Shown piece by piece: positions 40,450-49,286 of a DNA stretch of 64,000 nt. This stretch comes from Acidimicrobiia bacterium (GTDB taxonomy: Bacteria; Actinomycetota; Acidimicrobiia; Acidimicrobiales; Bin134), in assembly GCA_022822265.1 (NCBI GenBank), contig JAJECA010000022.1, forward strand, positions 1-64,000, in the 5' to 3' direction. A program made the position numbers and the translations under genes. Within the stretch, counting starts at the first letter, position 1; each line of letters begins with the position of its first letter. The notes under the pieces are model-generated. The model was not told the origin of the DNA and made no database searches. It saw nothing but the letters and a program-made list of their open reading frames with translations.

Positions 40450-43209
40450 GTGCCCAACGCCCTCGTCATCGTCGAGTCTCCGGCCAAAGCCAAGACCATC
40501 GCGGGCTATTTGGGGACCGGTTATGTGGTGGAGTCCTCCATCGGACACATCCGCGACCTGCCCAGCAACGCCAGCGAAGTGCCCGAGGCCTACCGGGGCG
40601 AGTCTTGGTCTCGCCTGGGTATCGACGTCGACAACGACTTCAAACCGCTGTATGTGGTGCCCTCCGACAAGAAGTCTCAGATTCGCAAGCTGAAGCAGCT
40701 GCTCAAAGAGGCCGACGAGCTGTACCTCGCCACCGACGAAGACCGCGAGGGAGAGGCCATCGCCTGGCACCTGCTTGAGGTGCTGTCCCCGAAGGCCGCC
40801 GTCAGCGTGAAGCGGATGGTGTTCCACGAGATCACCCCGTCGGCCATTCGGTCGGCCATCGAATCCCCTCGGGATCTGGACCGTCGGTTGGTAGACGCCC
40901 AAGAGGCCCGACGGCTGCTCGACCGCCTGTACGGCTACGAGGTGTCTCCCGTGCTGTGGAAGAAGGTGCTGCCCCGCCTCTCGGCCGGCCGAGTGCAGAG
41001 CGTGGCCACCCGCATCGTGGTCGAGCGCGAGCGTGAGCGCATGGCCTTCACCGCGGCCGACTACTGGAGCTTGAGCGCGGTGTTCCGGGTTCAGGGCGAC
41101 CGCGACCCCGGCGAGCCCGCAACCTTCAGCGCATCGCTCACCGCGGTAGACGGGGCCAAGGTGGCCGTGGGCAAGGACTTCGCCAGCGACGGCCAACTCC
41201 GCAGTTCCGACACCGTCCATCTCGACGAGGAGGCGGCCCAGGCTCTGGCCCGTGGCCTGGCCGACGCCGAGATCAGCGTCCGGGGCGTCGAGGTCAAGCC
41301 CTACCGCCGCCGGCCGGCGGCCCCGTTCATGACCTCCACCTTCCAGCAGGAGGCCGGTCGCAAGCTGCGCCTGTCGGCGGCCATGGCCATGAGAGGGGCC
41401 CAGTCGCTGTACGAGAAGGGCTACATCACCTATATGCGCACCGACAGCACCACCTTGTCGGACGCCGCCTTGCGGGCGGCTCGCGCCGCGGTCTCCGAGC
41501 GCTTCGGTGCCTCCTACTTGCCTGATGAGCCCCGCAGATACGCCAAGAAGGTCAAAAACGCCCAGGAGGCCCACGAGGCCATCCGCCCGTCGGGCGACCA
41601 GTTCCGCTCGCCCGAAGACGTGAGGGCTGAGGTACCCCAGATGGAGGCTCAGGTCTACGAGCTCATCTGGCAGCGAACGGTGGCCTCGCAGATGACCGAC
41701 ACCGTGGGCGAGACCGTCCATGTCGACCTCGGCGGGACAACCGACGACGGGCGCGACGCCGCCTTCTCCGCCGCGGGCACGGTGATCACCCACGAGGGCT
41801 TTCGCCGGGTGTACACCGAGGGCACCGATGAGGAGGCCGACCAGGAGGAGGCAGAGCGGCGCATGCCGTCGCTGGCCGCCGGCGATCCGCTGTCCATCGA
41901 CGAGCTGTCTCCCTCCGGCCACTCCACCCAGCCCCCGGCCCGCTATACCGAGGCGTCGCTGGTGCGGAGGCTGGAGGAATTGGGGGTCGGCCGGCCGTCA
42001 ACCTATGCCGCCATCATGAACACCATCGTCGACCGGGGATATGTGTGGAAGAAGGGGACGGCGCTGGTTCCGTCGTTCACGGCGTTTTCGGTGGTCACCC
42101 TTTTGGAGCAGCATTTCCCCAACTTGGTGGACTACGCCTTCACCGCCCGGATGGAAGACGACCTCGACGGCATTGCCTCCGGCGACCGGGAGGCCATCCC
42201 CTGGTTGAGCCGGTTCTATTTCGGCCCGGCCGAGGGCGAGCCCGACGACGCCTCTGCCCACGGTGTTGCCAAGTACGGGCTGCGCACCGCGGTGTCCGAT
42301 CGCCTGGGCGACATCGACGCCCGGGCGGTGAACTCCATCCCCATAGGCGCAGACGAGGGCGGAGAGCCGGTGGTGGTCAGGGTCGGGCGCTATGGACCCT
42401 ATGTGCAGCGCGGCGAGGACCGGGCCAGCCTTCCCGACGACCTTCCCCCCGACGAGCTGACTCTGGATCGGGCCATGTCGTTCATCTCGGCGCCCTCCGG
42501 AGACCGCACGCTGGGCGACGACCCCGAGACCGGACTGCCGGTGGTGGTGCGCTCCGGCCGTTTCGGCCCCTACGTCCAGATCGGAGAGGAAGCCGAGAAC
42601 GGCGGGGAAAAGCCCAAGCGGGCATCTCTGCTGGCCGACATGCAGCCCGACACGATCACGCTCGACGACGCCCTCAAAGTGCTGTCGCTGCCCCGAGTTG
42701 TGGGCACCGATCCGGCCGACGACACCGAGGTCGTGGTCCAAAACGGCCGCTATGGCCCCTACATCACCAAAGGCAAGGAGAACCGGAGCCTCGAGTCCGA
42801 AGATCAGCTGTTCACCATCACCCTGGAGCAGTGCCTGGAGCTGTTGGCCCAACCCCGGCGCCGGCGGGGTCAGACGGCCAAGCCACCCCTTCGGGACTTG
42901 GGCCCCGACCCGGCCACCGAAAAGCCAATGCTGGTCAAGGACGGCCGCTACGGTCCCTATGTGACCGACGGCGAGGTGAACGCCTCGCTGGGCAAGGCCG
43001 ACTCGGTGGAGACCTTGTCGGTGGAGCGGGCATCGGAGCTGCTCCAGAGGCGGCGAGACAGGATCGCTGCTGGCGGTGGCAAGCCACCAGCCCGCCGCAA
43101 GTCCGCGGCCAAGAAGAAAACCGCGGCAAAGTCGGGGACGGCCAAGAAGAAAACCGCGGCCAAATCAGGGACGGCAAAGAAAAAGCCGCCGCCTCGGTCG
43201 GGATCGTAA
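40450..43209 (+). CDS. topA: DNA topoisomerase I
   Basis: 919 aa. The Toprim domain starts at once (ALVIVESPAKAKTIAGYLG) with ATDEDREGEAIAWHL. The catalytic tyrosine is Y328 in YITYMRTDST. GRVQSVATRIVVERE and VGRPSTYA follow the type IA pattern. Instead of zinc fingers the C-terminus has repeated glycine-rich units (RYGPYVQRGE, RFGPYVQIGE, RYGPYITKGKENRSL, RYGPYVTDGEVNASL), the actinobacterial form, and a Lys/Ala-rich tail with AAKKKTAAKSGT repeats that likely binds DNA. It relaxes negative supercoils. Confidence 0.97.
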   Translation: MPNALVIVESPAKAKTIAGYLGTGYVVESSIGHIRDLPSNASEVPEAYRGESWSRLGIDVDNDFKPLYVVPSDKKSQIRKLKQLLKEADELYLATDEDREGEAIAWHLLEVLSPKAAVSVKRMVFHEITPSAIRSAIESPRDLDRRLVDAQEARRLLDRLYGYEVSPVLWKKVLPRLSAGRVQSVATRIVVERERERMAFTAADYWSLSAVFRVQGDRDPGEPATFSASLTAVDGAKVAVGKDFASDGQLRSSDTVHLDEEAAQALARGLADAEISVRGVEVKPYRRRPAAPFMTSTFQQEAGRKLRLSAAMAMRGAQSLYEKGYITYMRTDSTTLSDAALRAARAAVSERFGASYLPDEPRRYAKKVKNAQEAHEAIRPSGDQFRSPEDVRAEVPQMEAQVYELIWQRTVASQMTDTVGETVHVDLGGTTDDGRDAAFSAAGTVITHEGFRRVYTEGTDEEADQEEAERRMPSLAAGDPLSIDELSPSGHSTQPPARYTEASLVRRLEELGVGRPSTYAAIMNTIVDRGYVWKKGTALVPSFTAFSVVTLLEQHFPNLVDYAFTARMEDDLDGIASGDREAIPWLSRFYFGPAEGEPDDASAHGVAKYGLRTAVSDRLGDIDARAVNSIPIGADEGGEPVVVRVGRYGPYVQRGEDRASLPDDLPPDELTLDRAMSFISAPSGDRTLGDDPETGLPVVVRSGRFGPYVQIGEEAENGGEKPKRASLLADMQPDTITLDDALKVLSLPRVVGTDPADDTEVVVQNGRYGPYITKGKENRSLESEDQLFTITLEQCLELLAQPRRRRGQTAKPPLRDLGPDPATEKPMLVKDGRYGPYVTDGEVNASLGKADSVETLSVERASELLQRRRDRIAAGGGKPPARRKSAAKKKTAAKSGTAKKKTAAKSGTAKKKPPPRSGS

Positions 43210-43246
43210 GCCAGTAGCTACCCTTAGCGGGTGGAGGCGGCCCGGC

Positions 43247-44632
43247 ATGGCTTTTGACGAGTCCTCTGCGGTGGCCTCTGCTCGGGTTGACCGGGTATTC
43301 GGCAGCGCACAGTACTTCAGGCTGTGGATTGCCCAGATCTTCTCCTCCGGCGGCGACTGGCTGGCCTTGTTCGCCATTCTCATCACCGCCGACCGCGTGG
43401 GCGGCGGCACCCCTGAGGCGTCGGTGGCCTACGTGATGATTGCCCGCTTTCTGCCCGGGCTCATATTCGGCTCAGCCGCCGGGGTGCTGGTGGACCGCTG
43501 GGACCGCAAGAGGACGATGGTGGTGTGCGACCTCGGGAGGGCCGCCACCATCTTGTGGCTGCCGTTTGTGGACTTCGTGTGGCAGCTTGTGCTGGCCTCG
43601 CTCATTCTCGAGGGCTTCGCCCTTCTGTGGGCCCCGGCCAAGGAATCCTCGGTTCCCAATCTGGTTCCCCGGGAGAAGCTGACCGGGGTCAACTCACTCT
43701 CATTGGTGGCTGCCTACGGCACATTCCCGGTGGCCGCCGGAGCCTCCATTGGTTTGGCCAGCTTGGCCACGGTGATCCAGCGGGTCAGCGCGGTCGACTT
43801 TCTGCGCATCGACGCGGAGTCGATGGCGTTCTATATCGATGCGGCAACCTTCATTGCCTCAGCGGCGATCATCTCCCGGCTGGCCCTGCCCCGAGGACCT
43901 CAGACCACCAGTGGGCAAACCGATGACTCCACCCGGGTTTGGGCGCCCGAACAGGTATTCCAGGACTTGCGGGACGGGTGGAGCTACATCTTCTTGAACC
44001 CCACCGTCCGCACCGTGAACGTTGCCCTGGCCGTCGGGCTGATCGGCGGGGGGATGATCGTGCCGCTGGGTCCGGTGTTTGCCGAGGATGTGCTCAACGT
44101 CGATGGCGGCGACGGATTCCGGGCCTTCATGGTCGCTCTGGGGATCGGCGTGGCGATCGGCATCGCCGGGCTGACCGTTCGGCAAAACCGCCTGCACAAA
44201 GAGCAGGTCTTCATTGCTGCGGTGTTCGGCGCCGGGGCGTGCCTGTTCGTGGCCACCTCCATGTGGACGCTAGTGGGGTCGGCGTTGCTGGTCGGCGGGC
44301 TCGGTGTGTGCGCGGGCACGGTCTACGTGCTGGGGATCACCCTGCTCCAAGAGAGCGCCACCGAGGAATTGCGAGCCCGCGTCTTTGCCGGACTCTTCAC
44401 GCTGGTGCGGTCGTCGGTGATGCTTGCCCTGCTCCTTGGGCCCGCTCTGGCCCTGTTCCTCAACGGGTTGTCGGACAAGTTCTTCGACAAAGATGTGACC
44501 ATTCTCGGCTTTGACGTGATCATCCCCGGTGTGCGCCTCACGCTGTGGCTGGCCGCTCTCATCATGGTGGCCGCCGGGTTCTTGACCCTGGCCTCCAGGA
44601 GCAGGGCCGGCGGACGGGCGACCACCCCATGA
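43247..44632 (+). CDS. MFS-type transporter
   Basis: 461 aa from ATG 43247; the frame is open farther up only through the topA tail. About 12 membrane helices; the pattern FRLWIAQIFSSGGDWLALFAIL and VLVDRWDRKRTMVVCDLGRA matches the MFS_3/enterobactin exporter-like group. A large inner loop (near 225-245) holds DDSTRVWAPEQVF. It is coupled to tmk by an ATGA overlap. The substrate is unknown. Confidence 0.82.
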   Translation: MAFDESSAVASARVDRVFGSAQYFRLWIAQIFSSGGDWLALFAILITADRVGGGTPEASVAYVMIARFLPGLIFGSAAGVLVDRWDRKRTMVVCDLGRAATILWLPFVDFVWQLVLASLILEGFALLWAPAKESSVPNLVPREKLTGVNSLSLVAAYGTFPVAAGASIGLASLATVIQRVSAVDFLRIDAESMAFYIDAATFIASAAIISRLALPRGPQTTSGQTDDSTRVWAPEQVFQDLRDGWSYIFLNPTVRTVNVALAVGLIGGGMIVPLGPVFAEDVLNVDGGDGFRAFMVALGIGVAIGIAGLTVRQNRLHKEQVFIAAVFGAGACLFVATSMWTLVGSALLVGGLGVCAGTVYVLGITLLQESATEELRARVFAGLFTLVRSSVMLALLLGPALALFLNGLSDKFFDKDVTILGFDVIIPGVRLTLWLAALIMVAAGFLTLASRSRAGGRATTP

Positions 44633-45231
44633 CCGGCCGCCTGATCGCGTTCGAGGGCGGCGAGGCCGTCGGCAAGAGCACGCAGGCCAAGCTGCTTGCC
44701 GAGCGACTGGGGGCATTGCTGACCTTCGAGCCCGGCGCCACCGATGCAGGGGCTCGTATCCGCTCGCTCGTGCTGGACTCGCCCGAACTGGCGCTGTCGC
44801 CCCACGCCGAGGCCCTGCTGATGGCCGCCGACCGGGCCCAGCACGTCGCCGAGGTGATCCGTCCCGCACTGGACGCGGGGATTCACGTGGTCACCGACCG
44901 GTTCATCGGGTCGTCGCTGGCCTATCAGGGCTTCGGACGCCGCTTGGGAGTCGACGATGTCCTGGCCCTGTCGCTATTTGCCACCGGAGGCCTTCAAAGC
45001 GACCTGAACGTGCTGTTGGAGGTGTCTGAGGAGGTGGCCCGGTCTCGCCAGCCATCGCCGGGCGACCGCATCGAATCCGAGAGCGCCGATTTCCACCAGC
45101 GGGTGGTAGACGGGTTCCGGGCTTTGGCCCAGCAAAACCCCGACCGGTGGGTGGTGATCGACGGAGGCCGCCCGGTTGACGAGGTGGCTGAGGCGGTGAA
45201 CGCCGCGGTTCGGGATCGACTCGGTGTCTGA
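44629..45231 (+). CDS. tmk: Thymidylate kinase
   Basis: 200 aa from ATG 44629, inside the stop of the upstream gene. P-loop FEGGEAVGKSTQAKLLA; the DR[FY] motif VTDRFIGSSLAYQG; LID-type segment with SRQPSPGDRIESESADFHQRV. The usual EPGGT-x2-GE segment reads EPGATDAGARIR, a mild departure. It phosphorylates dTMP to dTDP. Overlap with holB by 8 bases gives the common tmk-holB pair. Confidence 0.93.
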   Translation: MTGRLIAFEGGEAVGKSTQAKLLAERLGALLTFEPGATDAGARIRSLVLDSPELALSPHAEALLMAADRAQHVAEVIRPALDAGIHVVTDRFIGSSLAYQGFGRRLGVDDVLALSLFATGGLQSDLNVLLEVSEEVARSRQPSPGDRIESESADFHQRVVDGFRALAQQNPDRWVVIDGGRPVDEVAEAVNAAVRDRLGV

Positions 45232-46324
45232 CTCGATGCCCGTGGACGAGCGGCAACCCGAATCGCTGGGCGAAGCGCTGCCCGGCATCGACGATTCCGT
45301 CGACGACGTTTGGGCCCAGTTGGAGGGCCAGCCCCGGGCGGCGGAGATCCTGGCCTCCGCGGCGGCTCAGCCGGTTCACGCCTATCTGTTCTGCGGCCCG
45401 CGGGGCACCGGCAAGCGCACCGCCGCGATGGCCTTTGCCGCATCGCTGATCGGGATCGACTACCGCAGCCGCCGCCTGGCCCTGTCGGGTCGCCATCCCG
45501 ACCTGTCCATCCACGAGCCTGAGGGGCGGACCCTGCGGGTGTCCGAGGCCGACGAGATCATCTTCGAGGCGTCCCGCAGCCCTGTTGAAGGCAGCCTCAA
45601 GGTGATCGTCTGCGACCGCTTCCACACTGCTGAACCCGAGGCGGTGGCCAGCTTGCTCAAGACCATCGAAGAGCCGCCCTCCACCGCGGTGATCGTGCTG
45701 CTGAGCGAGGAGATCCCCCCCGACCACACCACCGTGGCCTCCCGCTGCATCATCGTGGAGTTCGACCCCGTGCCCGACGACGACGTGCGCCGCATCCTCG
45801 AGCGGGAGGGGGTGAGCCTAGAGGGCTTGGACGACATCGTGGCCGCCGCGGCAGGAGACGTGAGCCGGGCTCGGCTGCTGGCCACCGACGTCAGCCTCAG
45901 CGCCCGACGCCAAGCGTGGTCCGGCGCCCCCGCCCGCCTCGACGGCACCGGGGCCACGGTTTCGGCGCTGGTCGACGAGTTGCGGGCGCTCATCGACGAG
46001 GCCCAGGCCCCCTTGACCACCCGCCAGCAGGCCGAGTCCGACGATCTGGCCCGCGTGGAAGCCGACGTGGGCCCCCAGGGCCGTCTCCGCCGGGAGATGG
46101 ACGCCCGTCATCGCAGGGAACAGCGCCTTTTGCGGGTTGACGAACTGCGATTCGGGATGGCCACCCTGGCCGCCTTCTACCGCCAGCAAATCGCCGACGA
46201 GCGCCACCCCCAAGAAGCACTAACCGCCATCAGCCGCATCCGCGACGCCCACGCCTGCCTGGTGAGAAACCCCAACGAACCCCTCCTCCTCCAGTCCCTT
46301 TTCCTGTCTTTGCCCCGCCAATAG
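45224..46324 (+). CDS. holB: DNA polymerase III delta prime subunit
   Basis: 366 aa. AAA+ clamp-loader fold with a P-loop-like GPRGTGKRTAAMAFA, then EAVASLLKTIEEPPSTAVIVLLSEE and the SRC motif ASRCIIVEF. The zinc-binding cysteines found in many bacterial homologues between the P-loop and the sensor are not visible. The end (FLSLPRQ) is helical. It helps to load the beta clamp during replication. tmk lies just upstream. Confidence 0.88.
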   Translation: MSDSMPVDERQPESLGEALPGIDDSVDDVWAQLEGQPRAAEILASAAAQPVHAYLFCGPRGTGKRTAAMAFAASLIGIDYRSRRLALSGRHPDLSIHEPEGRTLRVSEADEIIFEASRSPVEGSLKVIVCDRFHTAEPEAVASLLKTIEEPPSTAVIVLLSEEIPPDHTTVASRCIIVEFDPVPDDDVRRILEREGVSLEGLDDIVAAAAGDVSRARLLATDVSLSARRQAWSGAPARLDGTGATVSALVDELRALIDEAQAPLTTRQQAESDDLARVEADVGPQGRLRREMDARHRREQRLLRVDELRFGMATLAAFYRQQIADERHPQEALTAISRIRDAHACLVRNPNEPLLLQSLFLSLPRQ

Positions 46325-46345
46325 GGCTGGTAGCCTGACCTCCGC

Positions 46346-46418
46346 GCCCGAGTAGCTCAGTCGGTAGAGCAATTCATTCGTAATGAATAGGTCAGGAGTT
46401 CGATTCTCCTCTCGGGCT
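46346..46418 (+). tRNA. tRNA-Thr(CGT)
   Basis: 73 nt. The acceptor GCCCGAG (46346-46352) pairs with CTCGGGC (46411-46417); T46418 is the discriminator. The anticodon arm is ATTCA, loop TTCGTAA with anticodon CGT at 46379-46381, TGAAT. The T loop is TTCGATT. CCA is not encoded; a run of ten G follows two bases later. Confidence 0.95.
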
Positions 46419-46420
46419 CT

Positions 46421-46430
46421 GGGGGGGGGG
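46421..46430 (+). repeat. Run of ten G, first of two
   Basis: G10 right after tRNA-Thr, followed by CTTGCC. A second G10 followed by TTGCC lies at 47343-47352, on the other side of the enoyl-CoA hydratase gene. Such runs can slip during replication or sequencing. Confidence 0.8.
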
Positions 46431-46482
46431 CTTGCCCGACTCGGGATTCGCCCTGAATCAGTGGCTAGTACTGTCTCCCGCT

Positions 46483-47298
46483 ATGTCCTCCACAGACGAT
46501 TTCGTATTGATCGACCACCCCCGGCCCGACATCGCGCTGGTCACGCTGAACCGGCCCGAGCGCATGAACGCCATGGCCTTCGATGTGATGGTGCCCCTCG
46601 CTGAGGCCTTGAGGGACGTCAACAACGACAACGACATTCGGGCGGTGGTGGTCACCGGCGCCGGCCACGGCTTCTGCTCCGGCGCTGACCTGGTGAGCGC
46701 GGGCCGGGTGCCTTACATCGATGGTCTCACTCCTTCAACGATCGCCCACCGGGCCGCCGACCGTCTTCACGAGGTCATCGAGTTGATAGGCGACCTGCAC
46801 CAACCGGTGATTGCTGCCATCAACGGCGCGGCCATCGGTGGGGGGATGTGCCTCGCTCTGGCCTGCGACATACGCATTGCGTCCACCGAGGCCTACTTCC
46901 GTGCTGCTGGCATCAACAACGGCCTCACTGCGGCCGAGCTGGGCCTCAGCTTCACCTTGCCCAGGGCGATCGGGTCGTCGCGTGCCTTTGAGATAATGCT
47001 CACCGGAAGAGACGTCGATGCCGATGAAGCGGCCCGCATCGGCCTTGTGAGCGAGACGGTGCCGCCGGCCGACCTGTTGGAGCGTTGCTACGAGATCGGT
47101 ACCGGCATCGCCGCCTTCAGCCGTCCCGGCACCGAGCTCACCAAGCGGATGCTCTGGGCCGGCCTGGAAGCGTCCAGCTACTCGGCCCACATGCGCTCGG
47201 AGATGAACGCACAGCTGCTGGTGCGAATGACCACCCGCAACTTCGAAGAAGCCGTCCTAGCCCGCTCCGAAAACCGCCCACCAGTCTTCGAGGACTGA
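46483..47298 (+). CDS. Enoyl-CoA hydratase/isomerase family protein
   Basis: 271 aa from ATG 46483. Crotonase fold: VTLNRPERMNAM, oxyanion-hole segments GFCSGADLVS and INGAAIGGGMCLALA, then FRAAGINNGLTAAELGLSFTLPRAIG. Position-wise the catalytic Glu region is AAELGLS. It probably hydrates or isomerises an enoyl-CoA. TACTGT stands 8 bases before the ATG. It is bounded by the two G10 runs. Confidence 0.88.
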   Translation: MSSTDDFVLIDHPRPDIALVTLNRPERMNAMAFDVMVPLAEALRDVNNDNDIRAVVVTGAGHGFCSGADLVSAGRVPYIDGLTPSTIAHRAADRLHEVIELIGDLHQPVIAAINGAAIGGGMCLALACDIRIASTEAYFRAAGINNGLTAAELGLSFTLPRAIGSSRAFEIMLTGRDVDADEAARIGLVSETVPPADLLERCYEIGTGIAAFSRPGTELTKRMLWAGLEASSYSAHMRSEMNAQLLVRMTTRNFEEAVLARSENRPPVFED

Positions 47299-47342
47299 CC
47301 CCCACAACGCGCCGCGGCTTATGAGTCGATTGAGGTTTGACT

Positions 47343-47352
47343 GGGGGGGGGG
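47343..47352 (+). repeat. Run of ten G, second of two
   Basis: G10 in the gap between the enoyl-CoA hydratase stop and the convergent lipoprotein stop. Followed by TTGCC as at the first run. Confidence 0.8.
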
Positions 47353-47356
47353 TTGC

Positions 47357-48145
47357 CTACGAGGCGTCTACCAGTCGCATGGGGAGCATGGTTAGGGCGG
47401 AGAGGCTGCCGTCTACGGCGGAGTCGGTGAAGCCGGTCAGGGTTGCCCAGTGGCCGGAGGCGGGGCGTTGATCGAAGGGCAGGGGGGTCTCGAAGGGGAG
47501 GTTCTCGCCCAGTGCTCCTCCCTGGGCCAAGGCCAAGCCCAACAGGCCGTCTTGGTCTTCGATTTGGAACACGATCGTGCCTTCGAATCCGTTGCCCTCG
47601 CCTTGCACGAGCGTGCCCCCGGCCAGCAGTTCGCCCACGGCCGGGGCCTCCACCACGATGTCGTCCGACTGGGCGCTGATCACTACCCAGGTCAGCGACC
47701 CGTCGGCCAGTTGAACTTGCTGCATGTGGATTCTTGTGGCCACCCCGAATGTCGAGCCGTCCTCGGCCAGCCTGGGCAGCACGGCAGTGGCGCTCATGCC
47801 GGATTGGGCAGCCGGGAGAGGCTCCGCGGCCCTTTCTCCCCGGGCCACTTGCTGAGCGAAGCCCGCCGCTGCCTCATCAGGGGTGCGAGGCCACGTCTCC
47901 GGCACGAATCTGGGCCACACCAGCAGCTCCGGGAAGGGTAGCGCGGTCGGATTTGGGGCTGCGGTTGGAGTGGCGGGTATCGAGGTCGGCGTGGGCGTCG
48001 GGATCACCACCTCCGGAATCTCGTCCAGGTCGACGACTTCCGCCTCTGGCTCCACTGCGACCTCTTCAGGCTCGTCTGCGTCGTTGCCACAGGCGGCCGC
48101 CACGAGGACCGCAGCAAGCAATAGAGCCCACATCCGGTGAATCAC
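47357..48145 (-). CDS. Secreted lipoprotein of unknown function
   Basis: 262 aa. Signal peptide with lipobox VAAAC and Cys19, then an acidic stretch (about 20-45), a Thr/Pro-rich linker (48-70, with PTPTPTSIPATPTAAP) and a folded part of about 180 residues with LTWVVISAQSDDIVVEAP and GTIVFQIEDQDGLLGLAL. I do not recognise the domain. Start GTG 48145 stands six bases after TAGTGT on its strand. Divergent from the amidohydrolase gene with 25 bases between. Confidence 0.7.
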   Translation of the reverse strand: MIHRMWALLLAAVLVAAACGNDADEPEEVAVEPEAEVVDLDEIPEVVIPTPTPTSIPATPTAAPNPTALPFPELLVWPRFVPETWPRTPDEAAAGFAQQVARGERAAEPLPAAQSGMSATAVLPRLAEDGSTFGVATRIHMQQVQLADGSLTWVVISAQSDDIVVEAPAVGELLAGGTLVQGEGNGFEGTIVFQIEDQDGLLGLALAQGGALGENLPFETPLPFDQRPASGHWATLTGFTDSAVDGSLSALTMLPMRLVDAS

Positions 48146-48170
48146 ACTCGAACACTATCCTGGGGCCTCC
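48146..48170. promoter_or_regulatory. Overlapping divergent -10 boxes
   Basis: TAGTGT on the minus strand (48157-48152) stands six bases before the lipoprotein GTG, and TATCCT on the plus strand (48156-48161) stands nine bases before the amidohydrolase ATG. The two boxes share bases 48156-48157, so both promoters cannot be opened independently. Confidence 0.4.
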
Positions 48171-49286
48171 ATGCTCCCGGCCGATGTCAAGCCCATATCG
48201 GTTGACGACCACATCATCGAGCCACCCCACTTGTGGCAGAACCGCCTGCCCTCCTCCTACCGAAACCGCGGCCCCCGAGTGGTGGAGTTGGAGAACGGCA
48301 CCGAGGCGTGGCTGTACGAAGATCAGGTGGTCCAAACGGTGCGGGGCAACACCCGCACTCTTCCGGGATTCGACGACGACCCGCTGGGCGTGGCCCGGTT
48401 CAGCGAGATGCGCCCCGGCTGCTACGAGCCCAAGGCCCGCCTGCAAGACATGGACCTCGACGGGATCTGGGCCCAGGTCAACTTCCCCGACTTCAGCCGG
48501 TTCGCCGGCCACCGGTTCGTGGTCAGCCACGATTTCGATCTGGCCGCTCTGTGCGTGCGGGCCTACAACGACTTCATCCTGGAGGAGTGGTGCGCCACCG
48601 ACCCCGAGCGGCTCATCCCCCTGATTGTGGTGCCTCTGTGGGATCCGGCCGCCGCTGGCGACGAGGTACGGCGCACCGCGGCCATGGGCGCCCGGGCGGT
48701 GGCCTTCTCAGAGAATCCCACCTCGCTGGGTCTGCCGTCGGTGTTCACCGACCATTGGGAGCCGCTGTGGGCCGCGGTGGCCGAGACGGGTCTGGTGGTG
48801 TGCCTGCACATCGGCTCGTCGTCCAAGCTCATCAAGTCGTCCGACGATGCCCCTCCGTGCCTCGTGCTGCCCTATGTGGGGGCCAACTCCATGATTGCCT
48901 GCTCCGATTGGCTGTTCTCCGGCATCTTGGACCGCCACCGGTCCATTCAGGTCGCCTTCTCAGAGGGCGGGGCTGGCTGGGCCCCCTACCTGCTGGAACA
49001 GTCCAGCGACGTGTTCGACAACTTCCGGGTGCAGCTCCCCGCTGAGCGCCCCCCTCGGGAGACCTTCGCCGAGCACATGACGGTGTGCATGCTGCGCGAC
49101 GACACCGCCATCGCCGCCCTCGACGCCATCGGCGAAAACAACATCACCTGGGAGTCCGACTATCCCCACGAGTCCACCCTGTTCCCCCACAGCATGGAAT
49201 CCCTCGCCCACACCACCGCCCCCATGACCGAGGAAGCCGCCCGCAAGTTCGCCGAGACCAACGCCCGACGGCTGTTCAAGATCTAG
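48171..49286 (+). CDS. Amidohydrolase-fold enzyme of the ACMSD family
   Basis: 371 aa. Metal-site landmarks are SVDDHIIEPPHLW at the N-terminus, VVCLHIGSSS in the middle and WESDYPHESTLFPHS near the end. It resembles the enzyme at 28989 more than that at 25567, with the shared EPPHLW start. Substrate unknown. It meets the enoyl-CoA hydratase gene tail to tail with a 4-base overlap. Confidence 0.87.
   Translation: MLPADVKPISVDDHIIEPPHLWQNRLPSSYRNRGPRVVELENGTEAWLYEDQVVQTVRGNTRTLPGFDDDPLGVARFSEMRPGCYEPKARLQDMDLDGIWAQVNFPDFSRFAGHRFVVSHDFDLAALCVRAYNDFILEEWCATDPERLIPLIVVPLWDPAAAGDEVRRTAAMGARAVAFSENPTSLGLPSVFTDHWEPLWAAVAETGLVVCLHIGSSSKLIKSSDDAPPCLVLPYVGANSMIACSDWLFSGILDRHRSIQVAFSEGGAGWAPYLLEQSSDVFDNFRVQLPAERPPRETFAEHMTVCMLRDDTAIAALDAIGENNITWESDYPHESTLFPHSMESLAHTTAPMTEEAARKFAETNARRLFKI

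Noticed and set aside
43080-43200. Tandem repeat at the topA 3' end as a separate element
   Set aside because: It encodes the Lys/Ala-rich tail that is typical of actinobacterial topoisomerase I.
46346-46430. Integration site at the tRNA-Thr 3' end
   Set aside because: No integrase, no repeat of the tRNA end and no change in gene style downstream. The G10 run alone is not enough.
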